From Gnetum montanum (Eukaryota > Streptophyta > Gnetopsida > Gnetales > Gnetaceae), in assembly GCA_015680685.1 (NCBI GenBank), contig MNCI01034697.1, positions 904,653 through 968,652 on the forward strand: DNA of 64,000 bases. Reading direction: 5' to 3'. A program made the translations under genes and the position numbers. Positions 45,801-56,971 of this stretch are shown in pieces; within the stretch, counting starts at the first letter, position 1; each line of letters opens with the position of its first letter. Under the pieces are notes generated by a model, which saw nothing but the letters and a program-made list of their open reading frames with translations, was not told where the DNA came from and did not search any database.

Positions 45801-48800
45801 TCAGTTTTTGATAAGATACGGAGTTTCTTTAGTTAACACCGAAGCCATGCAAACAACATATTTGTAGATAGAAGCGTTGAAGCTTGCCTTGGAAGAAAGA
45901 AACAAGTTTGAAAAGGAACAGAAAAGGAACCTATTAGAAAAGGAAGCAGAATTGTCTACAATACAAGATGAAATCGATCAGATAAATGAGAAGACTGTAC
46001 CTCTTATTAAAGAAGATATTCATAAAACTGAAGTATGAAAGCATGGAACTTATTGTGCTTTCCTTATTTGGTTTTCAACGCTATTGATTTGTTACTTCTA
46101 TATGCATGGTTTCTTTTCATCAAAAGATTGAAATTTTAATAATGGTACTATACAATCAGGTTGAGATGAAATATGTACTAAAGAAACTAGCTGATGATGA
46201 AAGTAGAGAAGAAAAATTGTCTAAGGAAGATGAGGCAGCAGATGCTTTAATGCAAATGCTAAACGGAAAACTCCATGGTAGAATCACGGATTTGTTTACG
46301 GTCAGTAACAATATGGAAAAAGCAGTGAATTCCATTCTCTGCCATCTTACAAATCCTGCAACCACGTATGTTTATTTTACTGCAAACTATCGCTTTTACT
46401 CTTTCACAATGCTAATTTGGAAGAATATTAAAATATCATGCACATGATCTTGATGTGATATCCTGAGATGATTATTAATGTTTTCAAATTGCAGTTTTGT
46501 GGTAGAAGATAGAGAGACAGCCCATAAAATCATTTCATATTTTGTGGAAAATCGAATTGGAACAACAACGTGTGAGATATTACCTGAATTAAGAACGAGG
46601 TTTAGAAATATTGTTATCAGTGAAACTGGACCATATGCTAAACCTATTCTGAAGAACCTTGAATTTGATGAAAGGTTTGAGCCTGTGTTTGTTAAATATT
46701 TTGGAAAATGGTGTATAGCAAAGGACCTTTGTGCCGCAACCTCTCACTTCCAAAGGAAACAAGGTTATTCTGAGATGTATAATGTTGTAACTGAGAATGG
46801 CGATATTTTTCAAAATGGTAATTACATTTGTTTCTGATACGTTAAAGTGTATGTTTCTATAGTGGTTTAGAGAAATAATTTTTTTTGCTTCACCGTCAGG
46901 ATGGGGAAGTAATCGCTGCAAATTGGAGGACAAAGGTGAAATCGGCTGTGAAAACTAGATCAGATAGAATAAAGCAAGATGAATCCGCTTCTGTTTTGAT
47001 TTCAAAGGAACTCTTAGGAAAAATTACCAATCACAAAAATGAGTTAGAATCAATTCTTGGTAGACAACTAGACAGACTGGAACACCTTAAATCTCTAAAA
47101 GTAGTAGTTTATGAACTAATTCAGAATCTCAAGCAGAGTGCAAATTCTCAGTCCAATTCCAGCTCAGAAGTGATTCTGAATAAGCTCGAAGACCAGCAAA
47201 ATAAGCTTAATCTTATAAAGCAGGCTATGCAAAATGATGAAGGCGACAAACTTGCATACGATATTGAAACCATAAAAGAACAGTTGGAGGCTTTGAGGAT
47301 AAATCTTGGAGGAGCTGGGAACACTGCTACATTTGATCTTGAAGTATTGGATTTGGTTAGAAAGATCAAAGAGCTTGATGATATCATGCGATCCTATTCA
47401 AGAACCATCCAGGAGAAAAGACTGTCTTATAAAACTATAAGGAATCAGCTGGAGGTCTTGAAATCTGGGGGTAATACGAAGCCATTACTGTCAAAAAAAT
47501 CGAAAGCATTGACTTTGTTGAGAGAGAAATTTCTTGCAACTGAGGAGCAGCTTCAAGATGTAGAACAGAAATTGAAGAGGTCTGTTTTACATTAATGTTT
47601 AACCATAAACGGAGTTTTTTTTATCGCCAGGCTTTTAAACGGAATACACGAAAGAGTAGTTTAATAGAAATCATTTTAGCGTGGGCTATCTGAAACATGT
47701 AGAAACAATGTGCAGGGATACTGAAATTGAGACTCTGGAGTCCAAAAAGCTGCAGTTGGAAAAGGATATTGCTGGCTTCAGCAAGCAAGAGAAGGCGTTA
47801 AGATCCAAAGAGGTTTTAAGCTTATTCTAACAGTATATTCTTGATGGCATATTATCATGCTTAATTTAATGCTGTCTTAGATGATCAACGCAATTTTCTC
47901 AATTGCCAAAAAAACAGGTTTCTACGAGGAAGGAATTAAATTCATTGGATGAATCTGTATCAATTACGGAGAGTCAATTACAGAAGGTGTTAGTGGCACT
48001 CCATGATAGTTCCAATCCACAAGCGCATAAAAAACTATGCCTTGAGCAACTGGATCAATCAATTGAAGCATATGCAGATGTTGCTGAATACGAAGGAGTG
48101 ATACTGGCCCAGGAAGAAAGCATGTTAATTGAAGCCAGAAGGCATGCAGTCTGCTGTCATTTATATTTTGTTTTATGAATTTACTACACAATAGGACTTG
48201 TACAGCATGATCATTTCAAGATTACCTGTATTAGGGAGATTCATGCCGATGCCTTGGAGGAAGACGTCAAATACAGAAAAAAGGAATCTCATTTCACGTT
48301 AGAACTTGAAAGGCTTAATGAGCAGATTGAAGCCCAGAGAAACCACAAAGAAAAGCTTGAAAATGAGAGATTTCAGATTTTTACCGTGACTGTCAGAAAG
48401 GTTGTTTTGACATGAATATCGTTATAAGAAATAACTTCAAGATTTTTATTTTCATTTTTGTTTGTGCAGAGCTGACGCTTCTTTGTTTTTTTGTTTATTT
48501 AACAAATTGTCTCTGTTTTAGCTAAATAAGGAGCTGTCTGACATTTATGGGAAGCTCACAACTCATGGAGATGCATACCTCTCTTTCACAGAGGAAAAGA
48601 AGCTTCTGTTTACAAATGGTGTAAATCTACAGGGTAATTTTAAATACTCGTCGTATTCTTGAGTGTTTTTTAAAAACTGTGAAACGTAATATGGTATGGT
48701 TTGTCTGGATTCAGTGCGTCCTGATCGCTACAAGTGGCGAGCTTTTAATTCCTTGTCTGGTGGACAACAAGCGTTGGCGTCCTTATCTTTTTCATTCAGT

Positions 48801-49114
48801 TTGCAGAAGTTGTTCCCATCGCCTTTCTATTTCTTCGATGAGATTGATGCTTCTCTGGATACAAAAAATGCTCGGTTAATAGCAGAATATATAAAGGTGA
48901 TAACATCACATGATGTTCATGGTTGTCTATTGCACAGTCACTAAAGTTGGTGATTATTGACATGTAAATAACATTTTGATGATATTTACAGAATCAGTCG
49001 TCTGCCCAGTATATTGTGGTTTCACATAGGCCTCAGCTGTATGAAATGGCATCCTCTTTGGTTGGGGTCTATCATTACAGAGGTGCCTCTACCTGCATAA
49101 CTGTTCAGGTGTGA
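42874..49114 (+). CDS. Divergent SMC-family ATPase (SMC4-like tail), about 21 exons
   Basis: Proposed exons: 42874-43152, 43312-43419, 43503-43615, 43717-43785, 44096-44156, 44235-44398, 44649-44685, 44770-44880, 44964-45098, 45198-45482, 45567-45635, 45868-46032, 46160-46365, 46495-46817, 46900-47579, 47716-47812, 47918-48141, 48235-48400, 48522-48633, 48715-48896, 48992-49114. About 1236 residues, a normal SMC length. Order: Walker A GPNGTGKS (about residues 86-93), Q-loop MVMQNRV, a VIGTSHFEEEI start of coiled coil, first coiled coil, hinge (HGRITDLFTVSNNMEKAV, FVVEDRETAHK), second coiled coil, signature LSGGQQALASLSFSF, Walker B FYFFDEIDASLD, H-loop VVSHRP, stop after TVQV. Such proteins organise chromosomes as hinge-joined ATPase dimers. 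DEIDxxLDxKN and the YEMASSLVGVY tail resemble SMC4, but LSGGQ, the H-loop His and GKSVIGEALAF do not; I leave the subfamily open. ATG 42874 has a good context (GCCATGA). The join 46817/46900 shifts frame by one base as written. Confidence 0.88.
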
Positions 49115-49751
49115 CGTGATTGTTGGTGGTGAAAGTTCAGAGATATCTTCGTTTAAAAAGATGTAATGATCTATTAAACAAGAACAATCACACATTAAGT
49201 AAGCTTAAAGTTGTGCTCGACCAAAAGCATAAGAATTTGTAGAAGTAATGGGAAATTGTTGCCAAATATTCTTTATTTTCTTCTTTCCCCGGTTGGAAAT
49301 GAACTAAAACATTACCTATACTATTGAATAACTGGAAAATCGGCACTTAAGCATGGTCATGAATTTGCATACAATGGAAAGGGCGTGTGCACAATGATTG
49401 GTGAGTTATTGTTTTGGGTTACTGGTAATTACTTAGAGAACATTTTTTTCTTCTTGTTGCGTAAATTTCATTATTTCATCGGAAGGCCATGCATATTAAT
49501 AGACTTGGATTTTAAATGGTTCATAGTTGGTCATGAAGCTTAAAATGATCATAGTTAGAAATGGTAATTGAAAATTGCTTTTTATATTAAATAAAAGTTT
49601 GAAATTTGCTTATCAACTATGAAGTAGCATAAGTGGAGTAAATGCTTATAAGTAGGGTAACAATGGAATAATGTTTTTCAAATGCAAAATTATTGAACTA
49701 GGATTGTGGTAGGACACTTTTATATTTTGCATTTCCTCTAATGTGTAAAGG
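49115..49751. other. Downstream flank of the SMC-like gene
   Basis: AT-rich sequence with no gene or recognisable repeat. The 3' untranslated region of the gene is expected in its first few hundred bases; no single polyadenylation signal is convincing. Confidence 0.5.
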
Positions 49752-49847
49752 TTGGAGTGGCTTTTATTTTAGATAAGCTACATTTGGAGTGGCTTTTATT
49801 TTAGATAAGCTACATTTGGAGTGGCTTTTATTTTAGAAAAGCTACAA
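49752..49847 (+). repeat. 32-bp tandem repeat, three copies
   Basis: Three head-to-tail units beginning TTGGAGTGGCTTTTATTTTA, period 32, with one changed base run in the last copy. It directly precedes the LINE tail. Confidence 0.95.
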
Positions 49848-49849
49848 GA

Positions 49850-50115
49850 ATGAAGGCTTTGATGATTTGGACATGTGCCAAGAAGATTAGACAATAAGCT
49901 TATAAACAAAGGTTGCTATATCACTATTCTAGGAAAGTTATTGAAAGGAAGACCAAAGAAGACATCGGGAAAAATGATCAAAAATGATTTGAAGAAACTA
50001 CAAATAAATAAAGATCTACCTCTTCATAGAGGTGAATGGTGAGAAAAAAAAGGCTCATATAGTTGAACTCATTTTGTTAGGACAAAGCTAGGATAATGAT
50101 GATGATGATGATGTG
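49850..50115 (+). mobile_element. 3' tail of an RTE-type LINE, 5'-truncated
   Basis: The frame reads G-H-V-P-R-R-L, then LLKGRPKKTSGKMIKNDLKK, then L-P-L-H-R-G-E-W, followed by a stop. This is the well-known C-terminal end of plant RTE-clade reverse transcriptases (F-G-H-V-x-R-R ... G-R-P-K-K-T-W ... D-L ... R-x-x-W-R). It ends with a (GAT)n tail at about 50094-50112, typical for that clade. Only some 60 codons remain, as expected for 5' truncation during target-primed insertion. Confidence 0.82.
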
Positions 50116-52560
50116 TGGGTAAGGGTTATACCAATCATGAGTTTAAAAGATAATATTTGTACTAAATTGTAATTGAAATTGATGAAAAGAGTGGGTCATA
50201 GAGGTAAGCTTATGTATTGACATGATTGTAAATACTAAACTATAACATCATTTTTAGACACATTAGGTATGATTGTATGATTACGATTTATACATTACAT
50301 ATGTAGTTTCGGTGGTTTGTCAAGGATGAGTTAGTTTAGTATAAGTGTATTTTATATGTTAAGAGGTTTCGTCTTTATGTTATGATTATGATGTCTTTAC
50401 ATGCTCAACTCACGTGATTATGTATACTAGTTTTGTGTGATGTGTTAGACAGATGATGTTGTTGGTAGGGGTGTTGGATTGGGGTACAAGAGCACTTATT
50501 TGGTATATATTTATACTTTATGTGTGATTTCGGCATTTATGCATGTGAACTATAAAACTATGTTGTGTGATACTTGGGCATGATTTTGGCATGTGAAGGT
50601 GTGATTGGGTTTCAAGTTTCTGTAAATAGAAACTAGTGTGTTACGTTTATTCTCTTTCATTTTCTTCAGTTTTCTTTTTTTTTCATCCTTTTTATGGAAT
50701 TTTGAGCTTTGTAGACGATTTTTGCTTACTCTAAACTTGGATTTAAAATCGTTGATGTTATATCTACTTGGGTGTAGAACTTGTTTAGAGCGAAATAGGG
50801 TCTTGTTGGATTTTTAAGGATTTTATGTTTGTTTACAATTTTATGTGGGCATGTGGGGCGGATAGTTAAAAAATTGAGCTTGGACATGTCATTTTGCACA
50901 TTTTTTGAAATTTTACAATTTTGATTGCGAATTGTTTATTAATAAATATAAGATGTATGGTATGATGTGGATTTGTGAAATATGATATGTGATATTGATA
51001 AGACTAGCATGGTTGGAATATTATATTTTAAGAGCCTATTGTGGTGTAGGAGTTTCTGGGAGTTTCAATCATCACTGGCTGTAATTAAATATTATTTTTT
51101 TAATCAAACATTGAACACACAAAACTTTGCTTCAAGAGGTCTAATTTAGGTGAACTTAGGGTTGTTGGGATTGTCTTGGGAAGTACTTTCTAATCATGGA
51201 CTTGATTCTCTCTTTGGACATATATCATTTTGGGGGTTATTATAGTGGACATTCTTTTTGTAGAATTACATATAATTCGAGAAATATGGTTGTGGCACAA
51301 AATTTTGTTTTCTTGAATAGTGGTATTGTTTCATGAAATGGATATGACTATTAAGTGTGGATATATGTGGTCATGTTATGTTTGTTTTGGATGTGTTGTG
51401 CTTATGGCATGTGTTGGCTTAAGCTAGCATAGACTTGTACATGTCTTCGCAATAATGCTTGTAACGGTCATTAGCAGGTGGTGCTATCATTAGGGTGTGG
51501 ACCAGTTGGTGATGAGGCACTCTAAGGATAGTTGTGGATTGATCCCCACTATGATGCATTAGTGAGGCTCCTATCTTAGGCTTCATTCTAAGAGTGGAAG
51601 AGCGTAGGTGTGTTTGTTCCTATGACTAGTATGTGGCATAGGTGTGTTTGTCCCTATAGTCAGTCCTCCAAAAGACTAGTGGTTGCAGGTCATAGGTTGA
51701 CAAACTCTAGCATCAGTTGGATAAATAAAAGATTAATAAAACATCTATAGGCAATGGCTATTTATGAGTACTCATGGCAACATTTCACATGATACATTGA
51801 TTGTGGATATGCTAGTGACCACATGGGCTACGTGTATGATAGTATCAATTTGTGAGTCATGGTGGTGATAATGTATATTATGATTAGATTATGATTGTGT
51901 GGGTCGTGGGTTGTTTAATGGTATGGAGTAGGTATGATGGTGTGGGCATGATAGTGGAAATGCATGTGATGTGGTGTAATAGATATATGATAGATTATGT
52001 TGGACAATGGTTTTATTTATGATTGTATGATGGCCATCTATTCTCTTTGATAACGATTATGCCAGTGTTATGTGCGATATGATGTGTGTACATGTGTTGC
52101 TCTTAGTAGGCGCAAGGCTAACAGTTGATGTAGGTTTCCTTGTACCCCACTCCTCTCCTCTAGTGCAACACTTATTGACCATCTAGTAGGGGAAGTGTAA
52201 AGGCTTCCCACTCAGTTTTATACTAACTACATTTAGTTACAAGTGGACGTCATAGGAGCACAAATGAGGATTGAGGGAGAGAGTAGAGGAGAGGAAAATC
52301 TTTGGGGATTGGTTAATGTATATTTTCATGTGTAGTAGTATGAACTATTTACATTTGTATAAAACTCTTTGTACTCTTATATATATGATGATGATGTTTA
52401 TGTGTTTTTGTATCTTAGAAGAGTAGTGTAGATTTTTGATTTATGTAGAGACATGTAGTTTTATAAATCAAATTGTATATTTACTTTTTGGTTTGGCATG
52501 AATTTTTGTGCAATTTGACCTTCCTTAATGTGGACCTTTTGGTGTGCTTAAAACATTAAG
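50116..52560. other. Unclassified repeat-like sequence, probably LTR or untranslated retroelement DNA
   Basis: About 2.4 kb without a usable open frame, rich in TGTG/ATGAT words. It contains an internal near-duplication near 51605-51655 (TAGGTGTGTTTG followed by T-C-C-C/T-C-C-T words). A block ending CAAGGTGTTACA at about 53861-53872 could be the far end of a large LTR, but I cannot find a matching start. No gene is supported. Confidence 0.4.
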
Positions 52561-53745
52561 TAAAATGGAGACAAAAGTTGTTTGCATGGTTGTATGATTA
52601 TTGTGTTTGTAGGACTATGTACATAAGAAACCAAGAAGAGCTAAAGAAGACAAGGAATGAACTATCCTAGAGCTCAAAGGAGGAGGTCATTTACATGTCT
52701 TCAAACAAATAATCAAATAACGTTGACAAGAACCTGATATTGTGCAAGCAAAGTGGACATCATTAAAGCATATGAAAGATCAAGGTTGTGGACAAGAAAT
52801 GATGCATTCATCATGTAAGGGAAAGTGAAGAAAGATGTCTCTAGGAAGTAGTAGATGTCCTGGAAAATTTGGAGAGAAGTCAGACAAAGATGTCTTTAGA
52901 AATAGTAAGATGTCTTTCTTAGACAAAGATGTCTTTCACAAGGCAAAGACATCTTTATAGATTACAGACCAAGTCAAGAAAGACGTCTTCCATTAGACAA
53001 AGACATCTTCTAGTATGGAGACTTTAGAAAGACATCTTTCAAGAAGCAAAGATGTCTTCCTAAATTTTAAGGCAAATTTAGAGAGATGTCTTAGGCATGG
53101 AAAAGATATCTCCCATGACCATTAGTAACCATTATCTAGCTGTTGCACAAGTTTCGAGAAGGATTTAGCAACACGACAGCTATAAGAAGACTTGATGTGT
53201 GTTGGGAAAAGTGTAGTTATTGTACAATCATTTGTAAGCATTGAATTCTCTATTGCTCTTCATTGTCTTATCATTTTGGCATTGTAAAGTGTGTTTTACC
53301 TAATTGTACAAGGATCAACAAATTGAGTTGCAATCATTCCTTGTAATTCTTGTTCTTGTTACCCTATGGGGTTGAGTTCCTTGAGCTTGTAAGGATCTTA
53401 TGGGATTGAGTTGGTACTATGGTATAACACTCTGTTGCGGAGCTTAAGATTGTAAAGGTTGTAGAAGCTTTGAAATCACATTTCCAAGCTTGATAAAACC
53501 TTGCAAGGTTGAGTGATCGGTGCTATAGTACAACACTTTGGAGTAGGGCTTGATGACTATATAGGGTGTGGTCCCTTTAACCACATTTTGAGAGCAACAA
53601 AGTTCAGAGGTGTGCTAGTGATCTATCCTTCCAGTATGGACTACCCAAGTTGGGGAACTATGTTAAATTTAGTGTATGTGCTTTGTTTGTTTAAGTTTTA
53701 ATTTGGGGAACTTATTCATCACCCCCTTTCTAAGTTCAACAATCC
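52561..53745 (+). mobile_element. LTR-like block (Copia-type ending), boundaries uncertain
   Basis: A block with an array of AGAYRTCT words (52826-53110), a TATA-like CTATAAGAAG near 53178, and a pyrimidine-rich ending CACCCCCTTTCTAAGTTCAACA around 53720-53741 that resembles the LTR end of plant Copia elements. No primer site or internal coding region follows, so it would be a solo LTR or fragment. I found no convincing target duplication. One 62-codon frame (53513-53701) looks incidental. Confidence 0.45.
52826..53110 (+). repeat. AGAYRTCT palindrome cluster
   Basis: About a dozen copies of AGATGTCTTT, AGACATCTTT, AGACGTCTT and close variants in 285 bases, irregularly spaced by 15-30 bases. 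The core AGAYRTCT is self-complementary. It lies upstream of a TATA-like word, as do the U3 arrays in elements A-E. Confidence 0.85.
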
Positions 53746-53884
53746 ACACTTAATATAACGTACTTCTACACATCATTAGTTTTTAGTTTATCATGCTTCC
53801 ATTGTGGTATTACTAATGATCCTAGGCATCACCTTACCCTAATTAGGTGCAATAGGACAAGGTGTTACATAAAATATTATTTTA

Positions 53885-53965
53885 ACAATGAGATGTTAGC
53901 CTAGTAGTAAGACTTTTGATTTGAGAGCTCTAAGTCATCAGTTCAATTTTCGACTATATATCTAC
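53885..53965 (+). repeat. tRNA-derived SINE-like fragment
   Basis: An A-box-like TTAGCCTAGTAGTAAGAC near 53896 and a B-box-like CAGTTCAATTTTCGACTA near 53940 are spaced as in a tRNA-derived promoter. It is the best of the three such segments in this window. Confidence 0.45.
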
Positions 53966-55555
53966 TATAAATCTTATGGTAAGTTGATGTAGTTGGTGAT
54001 ATAAGGTAATGTCGATGCTTTTTATTGATGAAATAAGTGTAGATTATTTTTTATTCATTGGGCATTATTCTTTTCACTATTAAGTTATGGTTTTTTATTT
54101 ATGCTTGACTTTGTTGCTACCTAATCTTGATAGGGCTTATTGTTATTGTAATTGAATAAACTAGTTTAAACTTGAAACACCACAAAAATTGCATGTTATA
54201 GCTAATCTTCATCATGTAGCTTTCACCCCATGAAACCCAAGGCAAAACTTCATTGCAAATGTGAAGATTGTAATCCACAGTGGACAATTTCACGTACTTT
54301 ATAAATTTGGAACTAAAAAATGCCTCATAAGTGGTCAAAGCCTTATTCCCCAAGTGAANTGGGAGTTTTGGAAATTTTCCCCCTTAGTGTGGAGACCACA
54401 TGCATAGCTTGCAACCCTTTCCTCCTCAACATGGAAGTTTTCCCCCAGTGTGGAGTCTTCACCCCCCAGCATTGAAAATTGCATCCCCCAGTGTGAAAGC
54501 CACAATAGCTAGATTTCAACACTTCATGCACTTCAATGTTGACTAGCCACTTCAGCAAGCATGGTAGAGAGCTCAACCTCAAAGATTCACCTCTAACATG
54601 GAAGATGTGTCTCAATTCCTATTTATAGTAAATAGAATGACCATGGGGGAAGCACTTACTATGTATAGTAACCTCCCAAATTTGGGTACCCATCTTACCT
54701 AAATTTGGTGGTCAATTTGCAATCAAACATAGCCATTTTGCAACCCCATGCATGGCCCAAAACCTATAAAAACTAGCCTTGAACACCACTTACAAGTTTC
54801 AGCAATGTTCAGAAACTTTTGGCATATAAATACTTTGGCAATTCCAAAATTTTTTAGATAAGAAATTTTCCAAGAACTAATTCCACACTTGGGACATTCT
54901 CAGGAAGTCAAGAGCTTTTGCAAGTTTCCATGTATTTTCTTGAACCCCAGTGTGGAAGCATTATATCCTTAAGACTTGTGAACTTTTGGTGTCAAAGCTA
55001 CATTTCTGAGACTCCCAATTCCTAACATGGAGTAATTTGATAGCCAAATTTCTCACTTTTCTCATTGTTTCATCAATGATCCAACTTGCAAAACTAAGGT
55101 TGTAGACGAGGAGGTTCAATAGCATCGGGAGTGGCTTAGTATCTGGATCATGAAGCAAATCACATTTGCTTCAATGGGTTTTGAACTTCTACATAAGTGA
55201 ACCCTCTTTCTACTCATCTAGGCAACATTTGTACACATTTCTCTAATTTACACTTTATTCTTTCTCAATAAAGTTTTAAGTTTTGGGTTTATGTATGAAA
55301 TATATTTGTTTATTAATAGTGCATTATTTTAGATTTGCTATTAGTTTTACATTCTATTTCATTTTATTACCATGCTTTGCATTTTCTAAGTCGCTGGTTA
55401 ATTTGTCAAGCTAGCTAGGACACCTTGAATTCCATTTTCCCTTGGAGGCCCTAGGGATTTATGAGTTGAGGAACTGTTGCACTGAGGATCTCTGGTTTTT
55501 CTAGCAATTGAGATTTTTAGTTGCAACAATTTTTCTTGGTGCCAAAAGGAGGACC
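53966..55555. other. Low-complexity flank, no gene seen
   Basis: AT-rich sequence with repeated words around CCCCAGTGTGGA (54380-54500 and 54940). It includes an unresolved base near 54359. Open frames on the minus strand (54117-54353, 54343-54615) have no recognisable wording. Possibly leader or LTR sequence of the gag-bearing relic downstream. Confidence 0.4.
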
Positions 55556-55559
55556 TTAA

Positions 55560-56640
55560 CCCAAATTCTGTGACAAGATCTATTCTTCTCCATTACCAAC
55601 ATGACCATCTACAAACTTTTCTTTGATTTTTTATAGCCAAAACCTTTAAAGAATCAATGTTGATTTTTCTCCCTGCCAACCCACCACCCCCCACCCCTCC
55701 CCCACCACACNGCCCTCACTTGTGACCAAAACTACAATGTGGAAGTTGTAGGTGGTTGGGTGTTGGCTTTTCACAGCACTTGCTATGAATTTTACAATCC
55801 AAAGCTAGTGTCGATATCTCTTCCCCCCCTATTTTTCCTTTTTACTACCAATATTTTATTCTTTAGTTTCTAAAGTGGGTGATTCAACTCTTTCGTAAGT
55901 TGCCTTCCCCCGTTTTTCCAAGCTAAGAAAATTGGTATCTTACTAAAACCAATTTTAGTGGGAAAACACCAACTTTTCACTTTGGTTTTCAACCTTCCCC
56001 TCATCAACATTGAGGTAGGAGGTGTAAGATTCCTAGCATCTCACCTCCCTTCTTTTGCCATACCCAGTGTGCAAGTAGTTGGGAGGCTAGCATGGGTGAG
56101 GTTTGTTACCAACTTAATGACCAGATCTACTTTTGTTTCATTGCCAACATTGCAAGTTGAAAGCCATTTTCTAATTTTTTGAAGCCAAAACTCCTAAGGA
56201 ATCCAATGCTATCCTTACTCCCATATAGTAGAAATCTCAATGTGGAAGTTGCAGGTGGTTTGGATGCTAAAATTTCACAACATCTATTGTGAATTTCTAG
56301 AACAAAGATAGTGTGGAAGCCTTAACAACCATTTAATTTTTGCTATCATATTTTTGCAACAAAACTAACGTTGGTTTTCACACCAACCAAATCTAGTTCC
56401 CTCTCCTTTGTGGTAAAAGTTGGTAACTTGCCAAAACCATCTTTGAAAACTACCAAGTTTCCATTTTGGCCTTCAAACTTTTCCCCCTTTCTCCAATGTT
56501 AAAATAAGGTGTGAGACTTCCATTATTTCATCTTCTTTCTTTCCCTCCTTGCCATATCCAGTGTAGAGGTAGTTGGGAGGCCAACTTGGGTGAGGCTTGA
56601 AACCAACATTTTCAACTTTTCATTCTTGGTAAACGTAGAA
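55560..56640 (+). repeat. Diverged tandem repeat, unit about 500 bp, two copies
   Basis: Matching landmarks recur about 500 bases apart: CAATGTGGAAGTTG at 55735 and 56238 (503 apart), and GTTGGGAGGC at 56078 and 56572 (494 apart), with the words between in the same order. The copies have diverged considerably. An unresolved base (near 55711) sits in a C-rich run in the first copy. Function unknown. Confidence 0.75.
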
Positions 56641-56971
56641 ACCCCTCTTATCCCTAATTACTAATTATAGTAAGTATCTCATTGTTCGTCATTTTCTTTT
56701 CCTTTAAAATTTTTTGAATTCCATTTGCTAGAATTTACTTGTATTTTACCATTTATATCCTATTTTAACCCATGTCTTTCCAAAAATCTACCAAATTTCC
56801 CTTCACCTTGACTAGAGAAGATCATAGCCAACAAGCCATAAGGCTCTATGATCCCAAAAACCCTACCATCATTGAGTGTAGGTGATCTTTGAGGGTCAAA
56901 GGGGAGAGTCCTAATTTTGCACCCATAAATGAAGATCGTTATAACTTCATTTGTGCTAAATATAGGTAGGC

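Noticed and set aside
53513-53701. Plus-strand 62-codon frame
   Set aside because: It lies in the LTR-like block and has no start context, domain or homologue that I recognise.
50116-53872. A complete large LTR ending GGTGTTACA
   Set aside because: A matching TGTAACACC start or a partner LTR could not be found in the window, so it is listed only as unclassified sequence.
54117-54615. Two minus-strand frames
   Set aside because: No recognisable domain, low-complexity surroundings, and one crosses an unresolved base.
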